In this document: positions 36,413 through 49,574 of the stretch, one piece after another
How positions within the stretch are numbered: position 1 is the first letter of the stretch
Layout of the letters: each line of letters opens with the position of its first letter
Source of the DNA: Citrus sinensis
Lineage: Eukaryota; Streptophyta; Magnoliopsida; Sapindales; Rutaceae
Direction of reading: 5' to 3'
Assembly: GCF_022201045.2 (NCBI RefSeq)
Contig: NC_068559.1
Span: 17,851,501 to 17,915,500, forward strand
DNA: 64,000 bases
Program-made: the position numbers and the translations under genes
The notes under the pieces: generated by a model
The model's input: only the letters and a program-made list of their open reading frames with translations
Told to the model about the DNA's origin: nothing
Database searches by the model: none

Positions 36413-39166
36413 ATGGTGCAGAGAATGGCTGTCTCTCTGCGGTTCGCTCTCCTGCTTTTCGCTGCTTTCGTTTCATTTCAATTGATCTCCGCTTCTGATG
36501 ATGCCACGGTACCATATTTTCTTTTTCTATATTTACATTTGCGCGTATTTGCATTATTATTTCTAGTACTGTATAATTTGTGTTTGTCGTATATATACGG
36601 TTCTGATGATGTAACGTTTCAGATCTTGTACGAGTCGTATGACGAGTCGTTCGACGGACGATGGATCGTTTCTCAGAAAGATGAATACAAAGGTTAGTTT
36701 CTTTCTCTTTTTTCTTTTTTGATCTGTACTGATAATGGCTGAGTGTTAATTATTGGTGATTTTAATAATTAATGATTGGTGTAGTAAGTAGATTTTATTT
36801 GAAATCTCGAGGATATATAAAATTTTTCAATCCGGACTTATAATCTGCGACTAAAGTTGGTCGTTGGTCCCGGACTTTAACAAAGTGAGGATCCTATACC
36901 AGAGAACGACTGCATCCGTTATGTGTGTATATATATAAAGAGTGTATCATCGAAAAGTTAGTTGTTGTGTATGTATGCTGTCGGGAATGTTCCTGCACAG
37001 GTGCAAATTTTTGTTGGGTTGTTGTTGTGTGTGGTTTAATGTGTACCGTATGTAGGAGACCCAAATTTTCTGCTACTGGTCCAATGGCACTTTGCTTACT
37101 TTAGGAAAGGAGCATAAGAATGCCTTATTTGTCTCATGCAACAAGAGAAACCTTCTAGGGGTTATTTCATTTGCATTAATATTATACACAAAACACTTCA
37201 AGAAACATAAGGAACATCCAAAATAACAGTGAAGAGATCGTTGATTATTGTCTTGAACTGATTAAAATGCAATAAAATGGTTTATGTGCCCAACTTCAGA
37301 TGTGTGAAAAATTTATCATCCAGAGTTCTCTATGTCAAACGTCAGAATGTAGTTAGGTTGAGTTTGGAAATTAGGTTGGTTCGTGAAGTTGGATGGACAT
37401 TAACATTTTCTGTGTGGTTTTGGGTTTTAGGTGTATGGAAGCATTCAAAGAGTGAGGGTCATGAAGATTATGGCCTTCTTGTTGGTGAGCCGGCAAAGAA
37501 GTACGCGATAGTGAAGGAGCTTGATGAGCCCCTGAGTTTGAAGGATGGAACTGTTGTCCTCCAGTATGAGGTTCGCCTCCAGAATGGTCTTGAATGTGGT
37601 GGTGCATATCTGAAATACCTGCGGCCTCAGGAGGCAGGTTGGGTATCCAAGGAGTTCGACAATGAATCTCCGTATATGATTATGTTTGGACCTGATAAAT
37701 GTGGTGCAACAAACAAGGTGCACTTCATCTTAAAGCATAAGAATCCCAAGAGTGGAGAGTACATTGAACACCATCTCAAGAACCCACCTTCTGTGCCCTC
37801 TGATAAACTGACTCATGTATACACTGCCATCTTGAAACCTGATAATGAGTTGAGAATTTTAATTGATGGAGAGGAGAAGCAGAAGGCAAATTTCCTCGCT
37901 GCTGATGATTTTCAGCCACCGCTCATTCCTGAGAAGACAATTCCTGATCCAGATGACAAGAAGCCTGAGGATTGGGATGAGAGGGCAAAGATTCCTGACC
38001 CTGATGCAGTAAAACCTGAAGACTGGGATGAGGATGCTCCCATGGAAATTGAAGATGAGGATGCTGTGAAACCTGAAGGATGGCTGGATGATGACCCTGA
38101 GGAGATAGATGACCCTGAGGCCACAAAACCTGAGGATTGGGATGATGAGGAGGATGGTGAATGGGAGGCCCCAAAGATTGATAACCCAAAGTGTGAAGCA
38201 GCCCCTGGATGCGGCGAGTGGAAGAGGCCAATGAAGAGGAATCCTGCCTACAAGGGCAAATGGCATGCTCCACATATTGACAACCCTAATTACAAGGGTA
38301 TTTGGAAGCCTCAGCAGATTCCAAACCCCAACTATTTTGAGCTTGACAAACCTGACTTTGAGCCTATTGCTGCTGTTGGCATTGAGATCTGGACAATGCA
38401 GGATGGTATTTTGTTTGACAACATTTTGATATCAAAGGATGAGAAAGTTGCAGAGTCCTATCGGGCTTCTGCATGGAAGCCTAAGTTTGATGTTGAGAAA
38501 GAGAAACTGAAGGCTGAGGAAGCAGCTGCTGGTTCAGATGGCCTTGCAGGCTTCCAGGTAATGGATTAGGCAGCAGTTGATCCATATTACTCTTATATGA
38601 TCTGTTATCTATGTGCTAACGTAATTGTTTAATTTTTTTCCTGCAGAAGAAGGTATTTGATCTCTTGTACAAGGTTGCAGACATTCCTTTCTTGGATGCA
38701 TACAAACTTAAGATCATTGTAAGTTTATATAATATTTTATTTTTCTTTTGTGCAATTTATTGATAGTATATGGAATGGATACCTGAAACTGGTATTTGTA
38801 CAACAGGATGTGATTGAGAAGGGAGAGAAACAACCAAACCTTACAATTGGTATCCTTGTCTCTGTTGTGGCGGTGATCATCACAGTTCTGTTCAAGATCA
38901 TTTTTGGTGGAAAGAAGGTTAGTCTTGAATCTCTCTAGTGGTCGATTTTCCTGTTTTCAGTGTTTATTAACAATCATGGGTGGTGTTAGTACTTTTGTCT
39001 CACTGGGCTGGCTTACCATGTGCAGGCTAAAGTAGAGCCCCCAAAAGAAACAGAAGCTGCAGAGAGTTCCTCGAGCAAACAAGAGGACAGTGGTGAAAAG
39101 GAAGAAGAGACCGAGAAGGAAGAAACTGCTGCTGCTCCTGCTCGTCGGAGGAGACGCGATAATTAA
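36413..39166 (+). CDS. CNX1: Calnexin
   Basis: Six exons (36413-36508, 36623-36692, 37431-38557, 38647-38718, 38807-38917, 39026-39166) join to 538 residues, the usual calnexin size. A signal peptide occupies about 1-26. The lumenal lectin domain includes the family signature region ([16 protein letters not shown]). The P-domain at about 226-359 has four copies of a motif like [14 protein letters not shown] followed by four like [16 protein letters not shown] membrane helix lies at about 467-487, followed by an acidic cytosolic tail ending ARRRRRDN. Calnexin is an ER membrane chaperone that binds monoglucosylated N-glycans on folding glycoproteins. The ATG at 36413 is the first in frame in the spliced leader; Met5 is an alternative. 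The promoter ERSE fits induction by ER stress. It is the likely counterpart of Arabidopsis At5g61790. Confidence 0.97.
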
Positions 39167-41891
39167 ACAAATGGAAGCAGGATGCCTGTGGCTATTAGCT
39201 GCACTTTTGGTAGATTATCAGCTTTAGTTGTTTTCCCTAGCTGGATTCTTGGCTTTTGCCTTTTCTTTTTTCTTCTTTTTCGTTCTTTTTGAGCTTTGTT
39301 TTGAAACACTAAAATGTATGAAAGAGTGTATAATTTGAGACAGTCTAATGCTGAGATGATTCGTTTTCTGCATTGAAGAAAAAATTGTTATGGCTAATTG
39401 TGGAGAGTTTTATTCTCTATTGCAGAAAGTAAGGATATAACAACTTAGCCTTGGGTTTCAATTATTATATTTTATAGTTCAGGGATCTGGATGTTATAAG
39501 CTGCAAATTTTTCAATTGATACAATTGTACTTTTGAGGGGTTTTTAGCTCGAACCTTTCTACAAGTTTCCTATTCAATGAGACCTAATAGGCTAATACCA
39601 TTCTCAAACTTCTCTCTCCATTCCCTAACCAGCCATGACCAAATCAAGCCCCAAAAAAGAAAAAAAAATTGCTCATCCAAAGTAAATTAAAGCGACAACA
39701 ACGCACCCACTTTCGCACACATTCCGTCGAATACATTATACGCAACAATAAGTTTAATTATTTTAACTGCAAATTATTTATAAGGCTTACTAATACAAAC
39801 TTAATCCAAACAATTCGCGTGAAATCAATTGTAAGATATTGTGAAATTAAATTTAATTTCAAAAGAGAACAGCCGCGATCGCAATATTTGGGGTATTACA
39901 GCCGCGATGGCCGCTGTTATAAAATTTGGGGTGTTGCAGCCGCGATCGCGGCTGTTATAACCCTTTTCCCGCCGATCGGCAGCTAATCAGCGGCGGTTCT
40001 CGCTTGGGGCCTGATGGGCGGTTACTTCTGGTTCGAATGGTGGTTGTTGCGGCTGGAAAGGTGACCAAAAAATAAAGACCGGCAGCCTTGAACGGTGGCC
40101 GACTCGGGGCTGACGACACAAATTTTTTGTTACAGTCATAGAGAGATAAAGATGATTTTTGAATTTTCAAATTGAGTCGTTGAAATTACAGTGCAAATCA
40201 GAAAATGTTTTTCTTTAATGGCATTCCTTGTAATTTTTTGAATCCAAAGCCCAAATAATGAATCAATTTAATAATTTTTAACCACCCAAGCAAATGCACA
40301 TTTTGATTATTAAAATCCTAATAGTTTTTTAAATATTTTATTGTAGTTGCTTTTTTGTTTCCCACATTTTCTTTTGTAGAGATGGCATATCAACAGCTTG
40401 TCAAAAAGGCGCACAATAACGTTCGGCAGAATAATTTGTTACTAATAAAGGTAATCCCTTATTTTATTAAGTCAACATCAGTTAATTATTAACTTGCTTA
40501 AATATTTAGGGAGGTAAATCGATATTTTTGTATCATCGGGCAACATTTTAAAAATTGTCACTCTAGTTAGGGGTTTATTTGAATCTTACCCTTGTAAAGT
40601 ATAAAAATAATACATATAACATTCTCAAATCTAGTCATTACAGATAGAAAGATACGAGCGATATTAATAATAAAAATTAAAATAATTTTTAAGAAACTGT
40701 AACATTAATTTAGAATCAAGTTAATTATATGTGGATTCATTTTGTTAACAATAAAAAGATCATAAAAGTATTAGGAAATTAATCAAAACAGAAGTCGTAA
40801 AATATCGAGATACAATTAATAACTAAAACAAAGCTTTCGCATCATGTTAGAAACTGTTTAACGTTGTTAGAAACATTGGGTTTATGACAATGGAGGCTTC
40901 CTTTTTTTATTTTTCATGTTTCCTTCTCTTCTAAAGAATCAAGATTTTGAAGATATTAATACTCAAGATTTTGGCGTGGGTGTGAGATATGAAGCTGTTA
41001 GAACTCGACATTTTAGCACAATAACGTTTATTTTCATCCTCAATGCTACAACAGTCACTTAACAACAATTTTTTTTTTGAATTTTGAATAAAGTCAACAG
41101 CCTTTGACCTTGAGATTTTTTGCCACAGCAGTGCTCACTTCCTACACCCTAATTGTCATTCTATTATTGGACAGCTCTCCAAACTTACCCTTCACCTTTT
41201 TCATCTTTCTTTCTTTTTTTTCCTCCCACACAAATCAAACATTTATGATAATTTATTTCACAACTTATTGTCTCGCCATCTACATTTACTAAACAATTTA
41301 TGAAATTATTTGCAAAGTTGATAATTTAAATTATAATATATTGTATTAAGTTAAATTAAAATTTAATACAAAACCATGTCCGGTGCTATATTGAACGAGA
41401 TTATTAAATTTAAATTTTAGTATTACAAATTATTAGTAATATTATGTTAATATTAATTATATTTACATTAATATTTAGTTTATTTATCAATTGAAATTTT
41501 GACTTCAAAATAAAATTGAAAAATAAAATATTTAGTTTAATGTTTACATTAATATTAATTATATTTTACTTGGATGGCAATAATTTTGTTAGAAAAGAAA
41601 GTTAAAAGAAAGTTAATGCGCATTGTAGTCGTTTTGCCAACTAGGAATTCTAGAACGCAATATTTTCCCGCCTTTCTTGGATTTGCCCGTTTAGGAAACC
41701 TAGTGGTAGCTTGCAATTTAAGCAACACAGACTATAAATATAACACAACATTACTCACCGACATACATACCATCTACTTTTGTTCTCCTTCTGTGTCTCG
41801 GCTTCTCTGTTTTTTGTTTTCGGTAATTCACGAACAAATTTTCTCAGTCAATCAACTCACCATTCAATTAAGCCTTTTCTTCTCAAACAAA
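39167..41891. other. Intergenic region between calnexin and the NAC remnant
   Basis: The first ~250 bp are calnexin 3' UTR. A GC-rich palindromic repeat cluster lies near 39869-39960 (separate entry), followed by a GC-richer tract to about 40110. The remainder is AT-rich without visible genes. A TATA-like tataaatataaca at about 41733 probably belonged to the NAC promoter. Confidence 0.5.
39869..39960. repeat. Palindromic cagccgcgatcgcggctg cluster
   Basis: Three units of about 30-39 bp each start cagccgcgat. The last holds the perfect 18-bp palindrome cagccgcgatcgcggctg at 39937-39954, followed by ttataa; the middle one varies at the centre. The linkers read tttggggtattg-like. The cluster is very different in composition from its AT-rich flanks and may be the subterminal part of a degenerate DNA transposon. 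Confidence 0.7.
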
Positions 41892-41965
41892 ATGCAAGAA
41901 CACAAACCCTTTCTTCCCCGTGGCTTCAAGTTTAGAACATCAGATGAAGAACTTATCGAACATTA
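41892..41965 (+). pseudogene. NAC transcription factor, 5' part (split by Tat element)
   Basis: The ATG at 41892 begins a NAC domain. Residues 7-25 read FLPRGFKFRTSDEELIEHY, matching subdomain A (consensus LPPGFRFHPTDEELxxxYL). The host reading is cut off after 'EHY', where the Gypsy element begins. The gene continues after 52832. A TATA-like box lies about 155 bp upstream. As it stands, the locus could make only a very short NAC fragment read into LTR sequence. Confidence 0.88.
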
Positions 41966-42713
41966 TGTTGATGCGGGATTCTGGTTATCTGCTCGTCCTT
42001 GACCAGGATCTCTCCTCAACTAACTCTTCAACGACCAGGATCTCTCCTCGTAAGATTTCCTCTCCGCAGACTCCTGCATACACAAAGACAGGTTAGAGCA
42101 CGCCGGGTGTTTTTCCGGCGTAAACCCTCCGACGCTCAAGTTAGAAATATAGGTTTTGTCTTCCTGGGAAACAAAGCCACTAATATTATGGCTTTTTTAT
42201 GATCTCTCAAATAGAAAGCTCTCTTTTCTAGTTCTAATCTCAAAAAGTCTAACCTGTTTACCTTCGTTGGTTACCTTTTTATAGGCTTCCTTTGACTTCG
42301 GCCCTTCCTGCAATCCACGTCCACCACCCCTCTCAACACTCGGAAGTGGGTGTGTCATTATCGTAGTTGTGGCTGAGTGGACTTCGTGCCTTGATTCTCG
42401 GGCAGCAATGCACGTCTTGCCAACCGTCATTGACCGGGTCTCCCCCCCCCCCCTCTCAGCCTCTAGCAGGAATGGCCTTATGCTCCTAGCAGGAGGCCAA
42501 CTCCCGCCATGGCCCCGTGGAGGGTGCATTCGTGAACGAGTAGAATATTCCTGTTCGGGGTCATCTGCTACTAGACTTCGGCTCAATATTCCTGTTCGTG
42601 GTCACCTACTACCAGACTTCTGCAGAATATTCCTGTTCTTGGTCACCTGCTACCAGACATCTGCTCATCATGGTTGGTCTTATCGAAGTATATCTCCCAA
42701 ACATCAGTCCCCC
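41966..42713 (-). repeat. Left LTR (3' LTR in element orientation)
   Basis: 748 bp with TG...CA ends. It contains a short C homopolymer and three variants of an 'atattcctgttc' unit near its right half. It is almost collinear with the LTR at 52090. Confidence 0.95.
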
Positions 42714-45250
42714 AATTTCTGGTGTTGGGTAATGTAGTGGACCGACAGTAGAAACTCAACAGTTTTGGCTTGCGCAGGATAGGTAAGGCTGTGAGGAGTC
42801 GTGTTGCATTTAATTGCGGGCGAGGTGATGTGGCAGAGATCTGTCCCTCTATTTGAATTTCAAACCGATGGTTATGAAACCCTTGGAATTCGTGCCGTTA
42901 AATGCTGATAGCCCAAGAGTTTGTTCCTCATTAGGGAACCCAAAACCCCAAAAGAGAAACTCATCTCTTAGCCCTTTTCTACCTCTCCGGTGACTGAGTA
43001 ACTTCTCTCCCTCGGCGTAAAAGCTACCTTCTTTGTCTCTATTCGACTAGGCCACAACTTCAAGTATTATTTCTATTTCTTCGGTTTGGGATAGTTGTAG
43101 AAAATTTCTTCTTTCTTTGTTTTGCTTGGGTAGTGTTTGGTGATATTGCTTTGGTCATAGTTTAGGAAATGTCAAAAGGCAAAGAGAAGGTAATTGAGAT
43201 TGATGACGACGAATTAGACTTTTTGCCTAGTCTACTCGCCGATTCTGCCTTTGACCTTGGAATCCCCTTAGAACCGATTAGATCTAGTGTTGGGACTAGT
43301 GTTAGGAGGATGTCTCCCCAAATAACCTCCTCAACTAGCAATAGTGGTGGGGAGGGATCTTCTGGTTCGGAAGATACCCTTAGTGAGGACCCGGGAGAAG
43401 ATTCTGGTGAAATGTCCTCACCAGGAACATCACGACCAGATAAGAAGAGCAAAGTAGGAGGTAGGGCTTTATCGAAGCATTACGCTATAGACTTCATCAC
43501 GTGCACGACCACAGTAGACGACCTCGTTGACCTCCGGACTAGGTATGACATTCCTGATGATATACCCCTTAGGATCCCGGGAAAAAAAGATACTCTCAGT
43601 AGGCCTCCCAGGGATACGTTACTCTTTTTCTGAAAAGTTTTAAGTTTGGGATGAGATGCCCCCTACAACCCTATTTTGCCCGAATGCTTAGTGGGTTGAA
43701 CTTAGCTTCTAGTCAACTTAACCCCAACGGGTAGAGGGTACTTTCTGGTCTGTTCATATTGTGGGATAGATGCTGCCAAAGCGAGCCCACCATTGATGAA
43801 GTAAAGCACCTGTACCAGTTAAAGAGCAGCCCCAAAGACGCCGGCTGGTATTACTTCATATCGATTACTAAGACTAGGAAACCCATAACTAGTCTTCCAA
43901 CAGGTGGTGGTGGGAATTGGAAGAAAAAATTTGTTTTTACTGGGGGTCCCTAGGGTCAAGTTGCACAAATTGACGGGAAGAACTATCGCGTCCCCTCCCG
44001 TTTTGTGGTCCCAGGTTGCCTGCTCGTTTTAGATGTCTTGTATCCCTAGTTGTTCTCATTTTTTATTTATCTCTAACCCAATTTTTTTTTGAACTGCAGG
44101 TTCTTAGGGTGTCCACTACAAGCTTGAACCTGAACCGCTCAAGCAGGTCAAGACTGTGTTAACCAATTCCTGCTCAGGCCGAGAGTTGCTATCTACTTAC
44201 AACTTCTTCGAATCTCGCCTGGTGCACACTGATCTGAAGATGGAGGATGTTGTGATCAAGGCTTTGAATCGTAAACGTCCTCGACCTTATTCTGCTAAGC
44301 AAGACCAGAATAAGGATGCTCCCTCTGCGAAACGGGTGAACATCGCGGAGCAGGTCCCCCCCTTGAGGACTCTACCACCTCCTCCTACCAAAGTCGGTGA
44401 AAGTAGTGGAACAGCCACTGATCCCACTTCTCCTCTTCCACCAGCAGAGTCGAAACCTCGCTTGCCCGACAATCGAGCAGAGCATCCGGTCCCTTATATC
44501 AGTGAGTTTTCTAGGCTTGTTAGCAAGAAGGACTTGGAAGACTTTGACAGTAGCACTCTGGGCTAGCTGGTGGAGGCTATGCAGTATAGTCTTTTTCATC
44601 TCGGCTGCATGGCCACGTACTATAAGGCAAAGGTCGGCCGCTATAACCGAAAGATGAGAGATGACGTTCAGTCGGCCAAAAACAAAGCTGATGTTGCCGA
44701 GAAGAAAGCCAGAGATCTCAACCTTGAGAATCTGAAGTTGATAGAGTGGGAATCTCTTACGCAGGCAGAGGCAATCACTCTTGATGAGGAGCTGACTAAG
44801 GTCAAGCAGGACCTGCAGAGATAAAAGGCTACTTACGAGGCTCAGCTCGAATCTCTCAAAGATTCCCGCCAGGTTCAGGTCGAGAACCTAGAGAATGAAG
44901 CTGACAACCAATATGACCAGGGGCTTCGGCATTCTTATCGCTGCATCGTGGTCGTCCTATGGAAGGAGCATCCTGTTATGAAGATGAACGAGCTTGCCGC
45001 TGGTGTTGCTCAATATATGGATGAGAAGGCAGCCAAAGAAGATGTCGAAGAGTTGGAGCTAAATGCAGCTGAGGAGGGAACATCTCCTCCTCGTGCAGTC
45101 CCTGCTGATGTTGCCGAGGCAAGTACCCCCCCGGGTGCAACTGGAGGGACCCCCCTGCTCCTGAGGTTGACCAGCCAACAGAGACAGCCCAGCTTACTGA
45201 CCCGCCATCCTCTTGAATGTACTTTGTGTCGTAGGTTTCTTTTTTAGAGC
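42714..45250 (+). mobile_element. Antisense accessory reading region of the Tat element
   Basis: This region lies between the 3' LTR and the tandem array and has its coding sense opposite to gag-pol. Its beginning encodes a Ser/acidic-rich segment (KEKVIEIDDDELDFLPSL), then a region resembling the 'putative gypsy type transposon' domain (Pfam PF04195 style, GMRxPLQPYF-like), then Pro-rich and coiled-coil stretches (VQSAKNKADVAEKKARD). Such extra antisense ORFs are known in Grande-type and other Tat elements; their role is unclear. This copy is broken. Confidence 0.7.
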
Positions 45251-45351
45251 ATTGTATGTTAAGACTAGCAGCTTTCATAATCGTTGGCAAATTAATAAGA
45301 ATGCTCTTATTTGCTTTCTTCACTTCGAGCTCTTGGCAGATTATTTTATTT

Positions 45352-46205
45352 TTTGTTCACTTACATTGTGGTTGAGCAGCAGGTGTTGGTATGCTTTGGC
45401 TTTTGGTCTCGCCATAAAACATGCTTTGAGATTTAGTGAGCCTTTACATGCCTTAGAAATTTTTATAACATTTGAGGGTCTGCTCACCTTTGCTTGGTCG
45501 AGCAGATCCTAGTACGCTAGGCTTTTGGTCTTGCCATAAAACAGGCTTTGAGACTTAGTTAGTCTTTACATGCCTTAGGAATTTTTATAATATTTCAGGG
45601 TCTGCTCGTCTTCGCTTGGTCGACCAGATCCTGGCACGCTTGGCTTCTGGTCTCGCCATAAAACAGACTTTGAGACTTAGTGAGCTTTTACATGCCTTAG
45701 AAATTTTTATAACATTTGAGGGTCTGCTCGCCTTCGCTTAGTCGAGCAGATCTTGGCACGCTTGGCTTCTGGTATCGCCACAAAACAGGTTTTGAGACTT
45801 AGTGAGCCTTTGTATGCCTTAGAAATTTTTATAACATTTGAGGGTCTGCTCGCCTTCACTTGGTCGAGCAGATCCTGACATGCTTGACTTCTGGTCTCGT
45901 CATAAAATAGACTTTGAGATTTAGTGAGCCTTTGCATGCTTTAGAAATTTTTATAACATTTGAGGGTCTGCTCGCATTCGCTTGGTCGAGCAGATCCTGG
46001 CACGATTAGCTTCTGATCTCGCTATAAAACAGGCTTTGAGACTTAATGAGTCTTTGCATGTCTTAGGCATTTTTATAACATTTGAGGGTCTGCTCGTCTT
46101 TGTTTGGTCGAGCAGATCCTAGCATGTTTGACTTCTGGTCTCGCCATAAAACAAGTTTTGAGACTTAGTGAGCCTTTGCATGCCTTAGAAATTTTTATAC
46201 CATTA
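45352..46205. repeat. Tandem array of ~7 units of 122 bp inside the Tat element
   Basis: A unit beginning gagggtctgctcg and containing ggtcgagcagatcc, ggtctcgccataaaaca and gccttagaaatttttataa repeats with an exact 122-bp step: starts at 45474, 45596, 45718, 45840, 45962 and 46084, plus a partial leading unit. Units differ by a few percent. Variable tandem arrays in this position are known for Tat/Ogre-type elements. Confidence 0.95.
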
Positions 46206-46326
46206 CAACTAACTGAAATTCCTCATCGTTTCATTAATTACTGAATTCAACTTACACGAGATTGATTTAACATAAAACGAATAAATACAAGAGCAAAAAG
46301 AAATAACTTTAAAGCATGAACTAGTC

Positions 46327-49300
46327 TTACTGAAAATATTCCCTGAGGTGTGCTGCATTCCAGGGGCGTTTCACCTCGTGGCCATCCGCGTGGATAAGCT
46401 TATAGGCTCCGTTTGGTCCAAGTACTCCTTGTGTCGAGTCTTTCGTGTTCTGATTCACCCTCCTTAGCACCCAATTGCTGACCTTGAATTGTCGTATACA
46501 CACCTTCTGGTTGTAATACCGAGCAACCATCTGCTGGTAGACGGCTGATCGCTTCGATGCTTGCTCCCTCATCCCGGTCAACAAATCCAGATTCAAGCAC
46601 ATCTAGTCGTTGTTTTCCTGCTCATCGAAGTGATCTGTCCGGTGCGTGGTCGTCCCTATCTCGACCGATACAACAGCTTCATGTCCGAAGGCCAAGGCGA
46701 ACGGAGTTTCGTCGGTTGCTGTTTTGTGAGTTGTCCTATATGCCTATAATACACCTGGAAGCTCATCAACCCATGCACCCTTTTTTGCTCCAAGCCTGGT
46801 TTTCAAAAGCCTCTTGATTATCTTGTTGGCTGCTTCTACTTGTCCGTTAGACTGAAGGTGAGCAGGCGAGCAATACTTCAGCTCTATCCCAAGGTTCTGG
46901 CAGAAGTCCCTGAAGTTATGGTTATCAAACTACCTGCCATTGTCTGCTATCAGGGCATAAGGGATCCCGTACCGACAGACCAAGTTTCTCCATACGAAGT
47001 CAGTCGTCTTTTTCTCTGTGATCCTGCTGAGGGCTTCTACCTCTATCCACTTCGTGAAATAGTCTATTGCTACTATTGCATGTGTTGCTGCCCCTCGTCC
47101 CTTTGGCAACGGCCCAATTAAATCAATTCTCCATTGAGCAAATGGCCATGGTGAGGCCATAGAAGTGAGCTTCTCTGGTGGCTGGGTAGAGAAATTTGTA
47201 AAACTCTAGCAACTCCTGGCTTTCTCCTGCGCATCCTGGTGCATCGTCGGCCAGAAATATCCCTGCCTTAAAGCTTTGTGGGCAAGGGACCTCGCGCCAG
47301 AATGGTTTCCGCAAACTCCTTCATGTACTTCTCTTAGTACGTAATCTGCGTCGTCTTCATCCAAACACCGAAGGAACGGTGGTGTATCCCTGCCTTAGAG
47401 CTTTGTGGGCAAGGGACCTCGCGCCAGAATGGTTTTTGCAAACTCCTTCATGTACTTCTCTTAGTACGTAATCTGCGTCGTCCTCATCCAAACACCGAAG
47501 GAACGGTGGTGTATCCCCGCCGATATAACACCCCATCAATTATTGTGTACCTCGATGCCTAAGCTCTGATCTTCCGAGCTCGTAACTTATCTGGTGGTAA
47601 TACCTCATCCCTAATGTATGAGATCATTGGGTCCATCCATGAGCATTTCTGATCTATCCGCAGCACCTCCAAATTCTGCTCGATGCTAGGGCTGGATTTC
47701 ACCTCTAAAGGGACCGACTTAGGCAGTTTTGGATCTGCTACAGCTGCCAGCCTGGCCAGAATATCTGCTCGACTATTCTCCTCCATTGGGATTTGTATCA
47801 CCTCAACGGCCTCAAACTTCCCAATCATCTGCTTGACTTTCTTCAAGTATTGTTCCATCTTCCCATCTCTCGGCTGAAACATTTCACTGACATGATTTGC
47901 AACCAGTTGGGAATTAGTTCGGATTTTCACCCTAACCGCTTTCACTGCCTTAGCCAATTCCAAGCCTGCTATTAGAGCTTCGTATTCTGCCCGGTTATTT
48001 GTGGCTGTGAACTCCAACCTTACAGCATAAGAGATCTTCTCCCCTTCTAGGCCTTCCAAAACAATCTCTACTCCAGACCCCTGCTCCTCTGAGGATCTAT
48101 CCACTAACACCTGCCATCCCCGGTCTTCGTTGTTGACTGTAGCAGCATCCAGCTGGTCGAAACCTATTTCGGGCTTTGCGAATTCTGCCACGAAATCGGC
48201 CATTGCCTGGGCCTTTATTGCTGCTCGGGGTTTGTAACTTATGTCGAACTCACTCAATTCTATGGCCCATTTTACTAGCCGACCAGAAGCATCCGGCTTG
48301 TGTAGAGTCTGTCATAAAAGTTGGTTTATTATTACCGAGACAGGGAATGCTTGAAAGTATGGCCTCAGCTTCCGAACAGCAACCACAAGAGCAAGTGCCA
48401 ATTTCTCTAACGGTGGGTATCTGGTCTCGACATTGAGCAGGGCCTTACTCGTGCAATATATCGGATATTGAACCCCTTCTTCTTCTTTCACCAGAACAGA
48501 ACTCGTGGTATGATTCGATACCGCCATATATAGGAACAGCACGTTCCCATCCCGCAGTGTGGACAACAGAGGTGCTTACTGCAAATATTGCTTCAAATTC
48601 TGGAAGGCTTCTTCGCATTCAGGGGTCTATTATGTTTTCTTTTCTCTCCTTATCACTTGAAAGAATGTCTGGCACTTATCTGTCGCCTTGGATATAAACC
48701 GACTCAATGCCGCCAACCTCCCTGTAAGGCTTTGTATCTCCTTCAGGTTACGAGGAGATCTCATCTGTACGATTGCCTGGATCTTCTCGGGATTCACTTC
48801 GATCCCCCGATGACTCACCATGAACCCAAGGAATTTATCCGACTCGACTCCAAAGGCACACTTCTTAGGGTTGAGCTTTATCTTGTACTTCCTCAAAAGT
48901 CCGAATGTCTCCTCGAGGTGCTCGACATGTTCCTTCGGGTTTTTTGATTTGGTTATCATGTCGTCCACATACACCTCTATTGTTCTCCCAATCAACGATT
49001 TAAGAATTTTGTTCACCAACCTTTGGTATGTGGCACCCGTATTTTTAAGACCAAACGACATTACCCTGTAACAGAACAAACCCTGGTTAGTGATAAATGT
49101 CGTGCTCTCCTCATCCTGCTCGAACATTAAGATTTGGTTGTATCTCAAAAATGCATCCATGAAGCTAAGCAGGTCATGCCCGGCTGTTGAGTCAACCAGC
49201 TGGTCGATCTTGAGTAGGAGAAAACTATCTTTCGGGCACGTCTTATTAAGGTCTGTGAAATCTAGACACATCCTCTATTTACCATTAGCCTTTTTCACTA

Positions 49301-49574
49301 AAACAACATTCGATATCCACTCAGGATAGTTAACTTCCCGAATGAACCCTGCCTTCAATAGCTTCTCCACCTCGCCATTTCTAGCCTCATACCTCTCCTG
49401 GTTGAAACACCTTCTTTTTTGTCTTATCATCCGAGCACCTTTCTTTATTGCCAACCTATGGCAGGCGACCTCAAGGTCGATTCCCAACATGTCTGCATGT
49501 GTCCAAGCAAACCAGCTCCCGCTTCTGCTCATCTTTAAGCCTCGATCCGATTCGGATTGTTTTTTCTGAATCAC
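46327..49574 (-). mobile_element. pol region (RT, RNase H, integrase) of the Tat element
   Basis: Read on the minus strand, a reverse-transcriptase region with the YVDDM active-site box (about 48960) and the SFGLKNTGATYQRL box is followed by an RNase H region (NNRAEYEALIAGLELA) and an integrase core with GPLPKGRGAATHAIVAIDYF. The family and order are clear. The region is fossil and interrupted several times. Confidence 0.9.

Noticed and set aside
37371-38275. Several minus-strand frames opposite calnexin
   Set aside because: They are shadows of the repetitive acidic P-domain coding sequence.
45352-46205. CRISPR-like regular repeats
   Set aside because: There are no unique spacers; units are contiguous 122-bp tandem copies within a plant retrotransposon.
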